Shown here: positions 1 to 6,453 of the stretch, piece by piece
How the letters are laid out: each line of letters opens with the position of its first letter
How positions within the stretch are numbered: position 1 is the stretch's first letter
Origin: Actinomycetota bacterium
GTDB taxonomy: Bacteria; Actinomycetota; Acidimicrobiia; Acidimicrobiales; Ilumatobacteraceae
Direction of reading: 5' to 3'
Length of the DNA stretch: 43,454 nt
Assembly: GCA_963169215.1 (NCBI GenBank)
Contig: CAUJEE010000092.1
Location: 1 to 43,454, forward strand
The notes under the pieces: generated by a model
Told to the model about the DNA's origin: nothing
Databases searched by the model: none
The model's input: the letters and a program-made list of their open reading frames with translations, nothing else
Translations under genes and position numbers: made by a program

Positions 1-382
1 GCCGTGCAGGCGTGGGGTCGGCGCACAGCAGCACCAGCGTGCCGCCCTCCTCGGCGACGGCGACTGCGCAGTGGCGACGCACGACCTGCTCGTCGAGTGC
101 CTCGCGCAGCTCGGCGGGGATTTCGATGCCCTTGGTTTCCACCGCCGGCACCCCGGTGGCCTGCGAGATCGCCAGCGCCAGTTCGGTGCGCCCGACGCCA
201 TGACGGGCAAGTAGGCCATCGGCGAATGCGAGCAGATCACCGTTGGCCTGCGCCAGCGTGGCGGCGAACACCTCCGGAGTGACCTGACCCGACTCGACCA
301 GCAACTGACCGACGCGCTGACACTCAGCGGTGGCGTCGCCCTCCTCGGTGGGGCCTTCCTTGGTGGCTTTGAACAGGGCCAT
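1..382 (-). CDS. GspE/PilB-type N-terminal domain protein (partial)
   Basis: The gene enters the window from its 5' end, so only about 127 N-terminal residues are visible; the rest lies beyond base 1. The stretch VGQLLVESGQVTPEVF, followed by a second helical repeat and the segment ATGVPAVE, resembles the MshEN/GspE N-terminal domain found in front of type II secretion and type IV pilus ATPases, where it binds partners or c-di-GMP. The ATPase core is not visible, so it could instead be a stand-alone MshEN-domain protein. The ATG complementary to 380-382 is the only sensible start. It lies 36 nt downstream of the coiled-coil gene on the same strand and is probably co-transcribed with it. Confidence 0.6.
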   Translation of the reverse strand, partial: MALFKATKEGPTEEGDATAECQRVGQLLVESGQVTPEVFAATLAQANGDLLAFADGLLARHGVGRTELALAISQATGVPAVETKGIEIPAELREALDEQVVRRHCAVAVAEEGGTLVLLCADPTPAR

Positions 383-418
383 GGGTGCAGTTTCCCACCG
401 TTCGCGTGATTCGGTGCG

Positions 419-1618
419 TCAGAGCGACGACAACGTCTGGGGCGGGGCGCCGGGCAGCGGGGGCACTCCGCTGAGGCCGGGGATCGGGGCCGACCCGAGC
501 GGCGCCGCACCCGGCTGGCTGCCCGTTGTCGACGTGTGCGTCGCACGGTTCGGATCGAGCAGCGCCACCGCCCGCTCCAACTCGTCGAGGCGCTCGAGTT
601 GCACCGCGGCGGTGACATCCATCTGGTCTGTGAGCAGGGCCTCGATCTCGGCCATGCGCAGGTTGGCCTTGTCGACCTTGTCGTCGGTGTTGGCGACAAC
701 TCGGTCGAGTTCGATGCGTACCAGCATCACCTCACCGACAGCCGCCGACAGCTGCTCTTTCACCTTGTTGATCGCCTCTTCGTCGACCGTGTTGACCTTC
801 TGGCCGATGATGTTCACCTGCAGCACAGCCTCGTGCACCTGGTTCTCGAGCTCGAGCATGCGCTGCGAGAGAGCGACCATCGACTCGTCGAAGCCGGCGC
901 CGATGCGCCCGAGGGTGGCCTCCAGCTTGGCGATCTTGGTGCCGCTCTGCTCGTTGACCCGCTCCTCCATGGCGAGCATGCGGTCGGTGATCTTGCTCTC
1001 GGTGAAGTCGAAACGTTGGGTGAGCAGTTGCGCGTGCTCGCCGATCTGGCGTTGCACCTCGGGGCCGACCATCTCGAGTGCGCCGCGCACCAGACCGAGG
1101 CGCTCCTCGATCGCGGTGGCCAACCCCTGGTTGCCCTCGTCCATCCGTTGCGAGAGGGCGATGGTGGTGTCGTTGACGTGCTGCACCAACGCCGAGGTCT
1201 GCTCGTCGAAGCGTCGCGCGCTGCGCTGCAAGTCGTCGATGCGCGCGTGCGCGGCCGCGCTCTGTGCGTCCATGTGTTCACGCAGCGCGACAAGCTCGCC
1301 GGCGTCGATCGAACCACCGGACACCCCGCCGGTGACCACCGCCGCTTCCAGCGCCGCCATGCGCGCCGCCTGCTGCTCGCCGAGCTGCCCGAGCCTGGCC
1401 TCGATCGCCTGCTCGATCGCCTCCTGCATTGCCACCTGCGAGGCGTGGAACTCGCCGCGCAACTCGTCGCGGGTCTCGTCGACAGCGGCGCGGGCGGCAT
1501 CGACCTGCTGGGCCATGGCCGAGACGTACTGCGTCAGCTGGCGCTCCACGGCCGCGGCAATCGTCGCCGCGAGGGCCTCGGTGGTGCTCGCCGAGGTTCC
1601 GCGCTGGGCTGAGGTCAT
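419..1618 (-). CDS. Long coiled-coil protein of unknown function
   Basis: A 399-residue protein made almost wholly of heptad-rich, Glu/Gln/Ala/Leu-rich helix, with no transmembrane segment or signal peptide, and a Pro/Gly/Ala-rich tail over about the last 45 residues (PGLSGVPPLPGAPP). It looks like a cytoplasmic rod or scaffold. It is immediately upstream of a GspE-like gene, which allows but does not prove a link to pilus or secretion machinery. I start it at the ATG complementary to 1616-1618 (MTSAQRG), which has GGGAG about 10 nt upstream; a GTG at 1651 would add 11 residues. A TAGAGT hexamer at 1684-1679 (minus) is a candidate promoter. I do not recognise a named family. Confidence 0.65.
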   Translation of the reverse strand: MTSAQRGTSASTTEALAATIAAAVERQLTQYVSAMAQQVDAARAAVDETRDELRGEFHASQVAMQEAIEQAIEARLGQLGEQQAARMAALEAAVVTGGVSGGSIDAGELVALREHMDAQSAAAHARIDDLQRSARRFDEQTSALVQHVNDTTIALSQRMDEGNQGLATAIEERLGLVRGALEMVGPEVQRQIGEHAQLLTQRFDFTESKITDRMLAMEERVNEQSGTKIAKLEATLGRIGAGFDESMVALSQRMLELENQVHEAVLQVNIIGQKVNTVDEEAINKVKEQLSAAVGEVMLVRIELDRVVANTDDKVDKANLRMAEIEALLTDQMDVTAAVQLERLDELERAVALLDPNRATHTSTTGSQPGAAPLGSAPIPGLSGVPPLPGAPPQTLSSL

Positions 1619-1768
1619 CGCGCTGTTGCTCCCGCGGACGAGACGGCCCACCAGGGGCCGTGCTGGCTGGTCATGCAGACTCTATCGGTGGCTCTTGCCC
1701 AAGTCTTGAGAGATTGGTCGGGTGCGAATGATCGTGGGAGCAGCGACTGACTACCAGAGCGGATCCGC

Positions 1769-1774
1769 TATGGT
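1769..1774 (+). promoter_or_regulatory. -10 element TATGGT, leaderless XRE gene
   Basis: TATGGT ends 6 nt before the GTG at 1781, too close for a ribosome binding site, so the transcript probably begins at or next to the start codon. Confidence 0.5.
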
Positions 1775-1780
1775 GACATC

Positions 1781-2074
1781 GTGCTCACCGGTGCCACCTT
1801 GCGCTCGCTGCGAGAGCGGGCGGGCCTGACGCAAGCGGAGGTGGCGCGCGCCGTCCACCTGCCGGCGTCGGTGGTGAGCGCATACGAGTGCGATCGCCGC
1901 CAGCCTGCCGCTGCCACAGCAGCCAGGATCGTCGAGGCGATCGGCTTCCGCATCGAGTTCGTCCGCGGGCGGGTGCTCGATCCTGTCCAGCAGGGCCGCC
2001 GCCTGGTCGAGGTGTTGACCCTCGCCGAGGCACTGCCGTACCGCCCGCGCCCGCCGGCTGTGATGCGGCTGTGA
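1781..2074 (+). CDS. XRE-family helix-turn-helix regulator (candidate antitoxin)
   Basis: A 97-residue protein. Residues 5-45 form an HTH_3/XRE domain (LRSLRERAGLTQAEVARAVH followed by VVSAYECDRR). The C-terminal half, rich in Leu, Val and Arg, would serve for dimerisation or partner binding. The next gene, 29 nt downstream, is a predicted AbiEii-like nucleotidyltransferase, so the pair has the layout of a toxin-antitoxin module with an autoregulating DNA-binding antitoxin (established for AbiE/MenAT-like systems; inferred here). The GTG at 1781 is preferred because of the -10 element 6 nt before it; no Shine-Dalgarno sequence is seen. It could also be a simple regulator of the nucleotidyltransferase without toxin function. 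Confidence 0.75.
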   Translation: MLTGATLRSLRERAGLTQAEVARAVHLPASVVSAYECDRRQPAAATAARIVEAIGFRIEFVRGRVLDPVQQGRRLVEVLTLAEALPYRPRPPAVMRL

Positions 2075-2086
2075 CGCGGCTGTGAC
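2054..2086 (+). repeat. Three tandem 11-bp repeats
   Basis: Units ccggctgtgat, gcggctgtgac and gcggctgtgac follow one another across the stop codon of the XRE gene and into the gap before the nucleotidyltransferase. The second and third are identical. They could be operator half-sites for the XRE protein or simple slippage products. Confidence 0.6.
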
Positions 2087-2103
2087 GCGACGATGATGCG
2101 GCG

Positions 2104-2655
2104 ATGAGCCCCGCGTTGTCGATCGTCGAACGCATCGCGGCACTCTGCGCCGCGCTCGACCAGGCCAAATTGCCGTGGGCCTTGGGCGGGGCGCTGGCCC
2201 TGGCGTATGCAACCGAAGAGCCGCGTGGCACCCGCGACATCGACATCAACGTGTTCGTGCCGTCCACCCAGGCAGCGAGCGTGTTCGCCGCGCTGCCGCC
2301 CGGGGTGCGCCACTCGGCCGCCGATGCCGCCGCCGCGCTCAGTGCCGACCAGGTGCGCCTGTGGTGGGACGACACCCCGGTCGACGTCTTCTTCGCCGCC
2401 TCGCGGTTCCACGCCGAGGTCGCCTTGCGCTGTCGCGCGGTGCCCTTCGCCGGGCAGACCGTCCGCGTCCTGGCGGCCGAGGATCTGGCGGTGTTCAAGG
2501 CGCTGTTCGATCGCAGCAGGGACTGGGTCGACATCGAAGCGATGGTCGAATCGGGCACGATCGACATCGAGGTCGCCGCCACCCGCCTGGCCCGCCTGCT
2601 CGGTGACGACCCACGCGTCGGTCGCTTGCTCGCGATGGGCACAATGGGCGGATGA
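2104..2655 (+). CDS. AbiEii/MenT-like nucleotidyltransferase (candidate toxin)
   Basis: A 183-residue protein with the polymerase-beta-like nucleotidyltransferase signature: GGALALAY at 28-35, RGTRDID at 41-47 (putative metal-binding Asp45 and Asp47), a third acidic residue in VDVFF (Asp94), and DLAVFKALFDRSRDWVDIEA at 127-146 matching the conserved Lys/Asp motif of the AbiEii family (Lys132, Asp140, Asp143). Known relatives transfer nucleotides to tRNA 3' ends and arrest growth. Paired with the upstream XRE gene it is probably the effector of a toxin-antitoxin or defence pair. It ends in an ATGA overlap with the next gene, implying translational coupling. Target and toxicity cannot be told from sequence. 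Confidence 0.7.
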   Translation: MSPALSIVERIAALCAALDQAKLPWALGGALALAYATEEPRGTRDIDINVFVPSTQAASVFAALPPGVRHSAADAAAALSADQVRLWWDDTPVDVFFAASRFHAEVALRCRAVPFAGQTVRVLAAEDLAVFKALFDRSRDWVDIEAMVESGTIDIEVAATRLARLLGDDPRVGRLLAMGTMGG

Positions 2656-3527
2656 AGGTTCACCTCGTCGACGGCACCTACGAGCTGTTTCGTCAGCACT
2701 ACGGGCAGGTGTCGCGCCATGGCAGCGCCGGCCCGTTCGATGCTGCCGCAGGGGTGGTGGCCAGCACGCTGCAACTGGTGGCCAACGGCGCTACCCACGT
2801 GGGTGTGGCCAGCGACCACGTGATCGAGAGCTTCCGCAACGACCTCTATGCGGGTTACAAGACCAGCGCGGGCATGGAGCCGATACTGCTCGACCAGATC
2901 GAGGTGATGGAGCAGGCGCTGGTGGCCTGCGGTTTCACCACCTGGGCGATGGTGCAGTGGGAGGCCGACGATGCTTTGGCCAGTGCCGCCGCCATCGCCG
3001 CCGCCGACCCGCGGGTTGAGCAGGTGTTGATCGTCACCCCCGACAAGGATCTCGGGCAGTGCGTGCGCGGCACACGCGTGGTGCAGTACGACCGGCGCAA
3101 GGATGAGATCGTCGACGAGCAGGCAGTGCGCGCCAAGTTCGGTGTCGGGCCGCAGAGCATTGCCGACTACCTCGCGCTGGTGGGCGATTCGGCCGACGGT
3201 TACCCGGGCCTGCCCGGGTGGGGGGCGAAGAGCGCGGCCACCGTGTTGGCCGAGTTCGCCACCATCGAGGCGATTCCCACGTCGAGCGGCGACTGGGGCC
3301 TCCCCGGCCTGCGCGGTGCGGAGAAGCTGGCCACCACCCTGCGCAACCAGATGGCCGACGCGCTGCTGTTCCGCACCATCGCCACGGTGGCGCTCGACGT
3401 GCCTGTTGGTGTGGTCGACGACTGGCAATGGGGCGGACCCACCGCCGAGTTCGCCGCAGTCGCGACGCGGCTGGGCGCGCCCGACCTGGTGACCCGCGCC
3501 GAGCGGCTGGCCGCGCGGCTCGCCTGA
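2652..3527 (+). CDS. 5'-3' exonuclease (PolA N-terminal-like, FEN family)
   Basis: A 291-residue stand-alone homologue of the DNA polymerase I 5' nuclease domain. The visible metal-binding motifs are VDGTYELFR (Asp near residue 7), WEADDALAS, VTPDKDLGQ and GDSADGYPGLPGWGAKSA, the last including the helix-hairpin-helix DNA-binding segment. The family removes RNA primers and flaps in replication and repair. It overlaps the preceding nucleotidyltransferase by ATGA, so it is translated from the same message, although nothing else ties it to that module. The length is typical of single-domain 5'-3' exonucleases. Confidence 0.85.
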   Translation: MKVHLVDGTYELFRQHYGQVSRHGSAGPFDAAAGVVASTLQLVANGATHVGVASDHVIESFRNDLYAGYKTSAGMEPILLDQIEVMEQALVACGFTTWAMVQWEADDALASAAAIAAADPRVEQVLIVTPDKDLGQCVRGTRVVQYDRRKDEIVDEQAVRAKFGVGPQSIADYLALVGDSADGYPGLPGWGAKSAATVLAEFATIEAIPTSSGDWGLPGLRGAEKLATTLRNQMADALLFRTIATVALDVPVGVVDDWQWGGPTAEFAAVATRLGAPDLVTRAERLAARLA

Positions 3528-3562
3528 CCGCAGGGCGCGCCGGACGGGTGCGGGGCGGCGCC

Positions 3563-4060
3563 TCAGCGGCGGGCGACGAAGAACTGGCGCAGGAGTGCGC
3601 CACATTCGTCGGCCAGCACCCCGCCGGTCACTGGCGGACGATGGTTGAGGCGCACGTCGGAGCACACCTCGTAGAGGCTCGCCACCGCGCCCGCCTTGGG
3701 GTCGGTGGCCGCGTACACCACCCGCCCGATGCGCGCGTTCACCAGCGCCCCGGCGCACATCACGCACGGCTCGAGGGTGACGTACAGCGTGCAGTCGTCG
3801 AGCCGCCAGTGGCCGACGACGGCGGCTGCGTCGCGCAGGGCCAGCACCTCGGCGTGAGCGGTGGGATCGCCGGTGAGCTCGCGCTCGTTGTGCCGCGCGG
3901 CCACCAGCACCGGTCCCTGCGGCCCGTCACGCACCACCACCGCCCCGATCGGTACGTCACCGTGTGATGCGGCGGCCTGTGCCTCGCCCAACGCGGCGCG
4001 CATCCACTGCTCGTCGGCGGCGGCCGCGGCGGCCGGATCGGGAGTGGTTGACGCGTTCAT
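3563..4060 (-). CDS. tadA: tRNA adenosine(34) deaminase TadA
   Basis: A 165-residue cytidine-deaminase-fold enzyme that converts A34 to inosine in tRNA-Arg(ACG). The zinc site is visible as HAE at 69-71 and PCVMC at 98-102, with Glu71 as proton shuttle. The open frame runs further upstream, but that part is the complement of a tRNA gene, so I place the start at the ATG complementary to 4058-4060. Only 17 nt separate it from the 3' end of tRNA-Ser(GGA) on the same strand, so the mRNA may arise by tRNA processing from a shared transcript. It converges with the exonuclease gene across a 35-nt gap. Confidence 0.9.
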   Translation of the reverse strand: MNASTTPDPAAAAAADEQWMRAALGEAQAAASHGDVPIGAVVVRDGPQGPVLVAARHNERELTGDPTAHAEVLALRDAAAVVGHWRLDDCTLYVTLEPCVMCAGALVNARIGRVVYAATDPKAGAVASLYEVCSDVRLNHRPPVTGGVLADECGALLRQFFVARR

Positions 4061-4077
4061 GGCGATGCTGCTGCCAG

Positions 4078-4162
4078 CGGAGGGGGTGGGATTCGAACCC
4101 ACGGAAGGTTGCCCTTCACACGCTTTCCAAGCGTGCCGATTCGGCCGCTCTCGCACCCCTCC
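4078..4162 (-). tRNA. tRNA-Ser(GGA)
   Basis: An 85-nt class II tRNA. The acceptor stem GGAGGGG pairs with CCCCTCC, the discriminator is G, the anticodon GGA is complementary to 4126-4128 inside CTTGGAAAG, there is a long variable arm, and the T-arm is GGGTTCGAATCCC. CCA is not encoded. It sits just upstream of tadA. Confidence 0.95.
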
Positions 4163-4175
4163 CGGGTGGGCTGGA

Positions 4176-4197
4176 AGGGTAGCGGCGCAGGTAGGGT
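4176..4197. promoter_or_regulatory. Divergent promoters for tRNA-Ser(GGA) and SRP RNA
   Basis: TACCCT on the minus strand (4181-4176) lies 13 nt before the tRNA 5' end. TAGGGT on the plus strand (4192-4197) lies about 7 nt before the likely start of the SRP RNA. The two -10 elements are only 10 bp apart, so the two polymerases cannot bind independently. Confidence 0.5.
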
Positions 4198-4203
4198 GTG
4201 GCC

Positions 4204-4340
4204 ACACCCGCCGGGTGTGGTGACGGTCGGGCCCTGTGCGACGGGCGTCCGCGAACCAGGTCAGGACCGGGAGGTAGCAGCCTTCAACGGTGCCGCTCGT
4301 GTGCCGCAGACCACCTGGCCGTCACCACACTCGGCGGGTG
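4204..4340 (+). ncRNA. ffs: Bacterial SRP RNA (4.5S-like)
   Basis: The universally conserved helix 8 core is present around 4255-4282: ACCAGGTCAGGACC, a GGGA (GNRA) tetraloop, then AGGTAGCAGCC, which forms the Ffh-binding symmetric and asymmetric loops. The long closing helix is exact: 4211-4226 pairs with 4319-4334 over 16 bp with one G-U. This is the small bacterial form without an Alu domain. The RNA scaffolds Ffh and FtsY in co-translational targeting of membrane proteins. The ends are approximate, set by the -10 at 4192-4197 and by the end of the closing helix. Its location beside tRNA-Ser and tadA is a common bacterial arrangement. Confidence 0.88.
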
Positions 4341-4356
4341 CTGTGCGGTCGAGCTC

Positions 4357-5076
4357 TCAGCAGAGTCGGTTGGTGGCGACCTCGGTGGGGGTGGGCACGC
4401 CGAAGTCGTGCGGCCACAGCGGCACCGGTGGTTGCGTCGCAGCCTCGATCGCCGACAGCGCCTCGCGTACGGCGGCGGCCACCTCGTCGGCGAAGCCGCC
4501 GGTGGCGATCGCCCGCACCGCTTCCGCCGCTGTCAGCCGCGCAGCCACCGTCGCCACCGCTGGTGACGTCGGCGGTGCGAAGGCGGGCACTATCGGTGCT
4601 ACGTCGGGCACAGCCGTGACGACAGGGTCGTCGGCCACCGCCTCGGGCAGCCAGCGGTCGATTCCCGACGGGTGGCGGCGGTACAGCGTCATGCGGTAAC
4701 CGGCGACCACCTGCTCGGCCGCGGCGACCAGCACCTCGTCGGCCATCATCTCCACGCTGGCCTGCACCGTGGCGCGGTCGATCGACACGTCGCGCTCGAA
4801 CAGTCGGCCGAGATGCTCCACCCCGCCCACCAGCACCACACCGCGATCGAGTTGCGGGCGGGTGATCACCCCGGCCACCAGCAGCCGCACGCCGAGCGCT
4901 CCGTCGGTGGCGCGCTCGGCGAAGTACACCTGCCCGTCACGCAGGTAGACGGTCGTGGTCGGGGCGGTGGCCAGCGCCAGCTCGCCGGTGAGCCGCTGGC
5001 GGCGGGCGGCCTCGATCACCTGCCACGCGGGCCGCGGCTCGAAGCCGCCTTCGTGGGCGAACAGATCCGCGTGCAC
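4357..5076 (-). CDS. DUF4388 (PatA N-terminal-like) domain protein
   Basis: A protein of about 239 residues. The stretch RLTGELALATAPTTTVYLRDGQVYFAE followed by LGVRLLVAGVITRPQLDRG has the pattern of the DUF4388/PatA N-terminal domain, often found in signalling proteins near type IV pili or two-component systems. A Pro/Ala/Val-rich linker and a helical tail follow. The open frame continues upstream across the complement of tRNA-Ser(CGA), which cannot be coding; the first acceptable start I see is the GTG complementary to 5074-5076, without a clear ribosome binding site, so the start is uncertain. Its 3' end lies 20 nt from the SRP RNA gene, in convergent orientation. The GspE-like N-terminal domain at 1-382 often co-occurs with such proteins, but no link is shown. 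Confidence 0.55.
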   Translation of the reverse strand: MHADLFAHEGGFEPRPAWQVIEAARRQRLTGELALATAPTTTVYLRDGQVYFAERATDGALGVRLLVAGVITRPQLDRGVVLVGGVEHLGRLFERDVSIDRATVQASVEMMADEVLVAAAEQVVAGYRMTLYRRHPSGIDRWLPEAVADDPVVTAVPDVAPIVPAFAPPTSPAVATVAARLTAAEAVRAIATGGFADEVAAAVREALSAIEAATQPPVPLWPHDFGVPTPTEVATNRLC

Positions 5077-5145
5077 GGAAGTGATGTCGGCAGTTGTGGC
5101 AGCGCTCTTGAGGGCAACCCGGTGGGCGGCGCAGGTATCAGCCGC

Positions 5146-5151
5146 TAACCT
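5146..5151 (+). promoter_or_regulatory. -10 element TAACCT for tRNA-Ser(CGA)
   Basis: TAACCT ends 8 nt before the mature tRNA 5' end, so transcription would begin at or one nucleotide before it and leave little or no leader for RNase P. Confidence 0.5.
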
Positions 5152-5159
5152 GCCGCCCC

Positions 5160-5247
5160 GGAAGGGTGCCCGAGCGGCCAAAGGGACACGCCTCGAAAGC
5201 GTGCGAGGTGCAAGCCTCCGTGGGTTCAAATCCCACCCCTTCCGCCA
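5160..5247 (+). tRNA. tRNA-Ser(CGA), CCA encoded
   Basis: A class II tRNA with acceptor GGAAGGG pairing with CCCTTCC, anticodon CGA at 5194-5196 inside CCTCGAAAG, a long variable arm, the T-arm GGGTTCAAATCCC, discriminator G at 5244 and an encoded CCA at 5245-5247. It is immediately followed by a strong hairpin. Confidence 0.95.
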
Positions 5248-5271
5248 ATGTGATGTCGCGAGACATCCCGG

Positions 5272-5303
5272 ACAGTCCGAACCCGCATCAGGGTTCGGAC
5301 TGT
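5272..5303 (+). terminator. Hairpin terminator after tRNA-Ser(CGA)
   Basis: A perfect 13-bp stem (5272-5284 with 5291-5303) and a 6-nt loop gcatca, followed by the T/C-rich tgtcttctc. A smaller 6-bp hairpin at 5252-5267 (gatgtc/gacatc) lies between it and the tRNA. Confidence 0.75.
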
Positions 5304-5368
5304 TGTCTTCTCGATACATGGTGGGGGCCTTCCGAGTCCGCTGGTGGATCCGATCGGCCGGACCCTCC

Positions 5369-5396
5369 TTGCGATTTTTGCGTTTCCATGTAGAGT
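5369..5396 (+). promoter_or_regulatory. Candidate promoter of the HTH/PIN pair
   Basis: TTGCGA (5369-5374), a 16-bp spacer and TAGAGT (5391-5396) lie in a locally AT-rich patch. Unlike most genes in this window, the downstream gene also has a Shine-Dalgarno sequence. Confidence 0.5.
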
Positions 5397-5420
5397 GACA
5401 ATCTGATGAGGGGTGCCGAC

Positions 5421-5885
5421 ATGACTACAACAACGCTTGAACGCACGGTTCTGCCTCCGAGCGAGTCGCTCGATGAACTCGTCGCGATGCTCAGCCGCCC
5501 GGACGCCGAGCCGACAACAACGCTGTCGGGTCCGAACGGGGAGCGTCTGGTCCTGCCGCCCGAGGTGTTCGAGGTTCTGCGTGGCGTCATCGAGGCGATG
5601 GCGAGCGGCCAGGCCGTCACCATTGCGCCGGTTCACCAGCGTCTGACAACGCAAGAGGCTGCCGATCTTCTCGGCGTCAGCCGACCAACGCTCGTGAAAC
5701 TGCTCGAAACGGGCGAGATCCCGTTCGAGCAACCCGGGCGTCATCGCCGGGTGCGACTCGCGGACGTGCTTGCGTATCGCGAGCGCGCTTCGGTCGAGCG
5801 CCGATCCGCGCTCGACCGTATGGTCGAGATCGCCGATGCGGCCGACATGTATGAGCGGACCGCGATACCCCAGCGCACCCGGTGA
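5421..5885 (+). CDS. Excisionase-type helix-turn-helix antitoxin
   Basis: A 154-residue protein with a MerR/excisionase-like helix-turn-helix (HTH_17) near residues 75-125: LTTQEAADLLGVSRPTLVKL, then GEIPFEQPGRHRRVRLADVLAY. The N-terminal 75 residues may hold a dimerisation segment and the C-terminal helix could wrap the toxin. I choose the ATG at 5421 because GAGGGG (5408-5413) sits 7 nt upstream; an ATG at 5406 would precede that site. It is followed after 6 nt by a PIN-domain gene, the standard antitoxin-toxin order. Codon use is less strictly GC-ending than in the neighbours, compatible with horizontal acquisition. Confidence 0.78.
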   Translation: MTTTTLERTVLPPSESLDELVAMLSRPDAEPTTTLSGPNGERLVLPPEVFEVLRGVIEAMASGQAVTIAPVHQRLTTQEAADLLGVSRPTLVKLLETGEIPFEQPGRHRRVRLADVLAYRERASVERRSALDRMVEIADAADMYERTAIPQRTR

Positions 5886-5891
5886 GGTTCC

Positions 5892-6443
5892 ATGCCGTTC
5901 GCCGTGGTGCTCGACACGTGTGTGCTCTATCCCGCACACCTACGTGACACGCTGCTGCGTCTCGCGGAGCGTGGGCTCTATCGCGTGCTTTGGTCCGCCG
6001 ACATCGTTGACGAGCTACGGCATAACCTCGTTGAGAGCGGCTTCGACCCAGTCTCCATCAACCAACTCATCGTCGAGATGGGCAAGGCATTCCCCGATGC
6101 CGAAGTAGTCGGCTATCACGCGCTGATCGACGGGTTGGAATGCGACTCGAAGGATCGCCATGTCCTCGCGGCCGCCGTACGTGCCGGCGCGTCTTCGATC
6201 GTGACGTTCAACATCGACGACTTTCCCGCTGGAAGCGTGTTGCCGTTTGAGGTCGAGGTCAGTACCCCCGACACCTTCCTGCTCGATCTGCTTGACCTGG
6301 CCCCGGCGACTGTCATTGATGAGCTCAGCCGACAAGCTCAGGCGAACCGGAGGGATCCGAAGACGCTGCCGAGCATCCTCGACGCGCTGTGCAAGGCTGG
6401 TGTTCCCTCTTTCGCAGACGAGGTCCGCCGCCGAACGGCGTAA
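5892..6443 (+). CDS. PIN-domain ribonuclease (candidate VapC-like toxin)
   Basis: A 183-residue PIN-domain protein of the longer PIN_3 type. Likely catalytic acids are Asp8 in VVLDTCVLYP, Glu42 in SADIVDELRH, Asp86/Asp89 in ECDSKDRHVLAAA and Asp110/Asp111 in VTFNIDDFP. Such proteins cleave RNA and are neutralised by the upstream HTH protein; the target here is unknown. GAGG upstream of the ATG overlaps the end of the antitoxin gene, so translation is probably coupled. About 60 C-terminal residues extend beyond the core PIN fold. It converges with the TAP-like hydrolase gene. Confidence 0.82.
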   Translation: MPFAVVLDTCVLYPAHLRDTLLRLAERGLYRVLWSADIVDELRHNLVESGFDPVSINQLIVEMGKAFPDAEVVGYHALIDGLECDSKDRHVLAAAVRAGASSIVTFNIDDFPAGSVLPFEVEVSTPDTFLLDLLDLAPATVIDELSRQAQANRRDPKTLPSILDALCKAGVPSFADEVRRRTA

Positions 6444-6453
6444 CACCCTCCGC

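Noticed and set aside
1615-1674. A 19-codon leader frame (MTSQHGPWWAV...) overlapping the start of the coiled-coil gene
   Set aside because: Its ATG is only 4 nt after the TAGAGT hexamer, outside the 6-9 nt spacing of the other leaderless starts, and the downstream gene has its own GGGAG site.
1785-3767. A 660-codon minus-strand open frame opposite the XRE, nucleotidyltransferase and exonuclease genes
   Set aside because: It is antisense to three well-supported genes. Its low-complexity Arg/Ala/Gly/His composition is typical of GC-rich shadow frames.
4192-4222. Overlapping inverted repeats (gggtgtggccacaccc and ccacacccgccgggtgtgg) read at first as a terminator or operator
   Set aside because: They are explained by the SRP RNA promoter and the start of its closing helix, whose partner strand is at 4319-4334.
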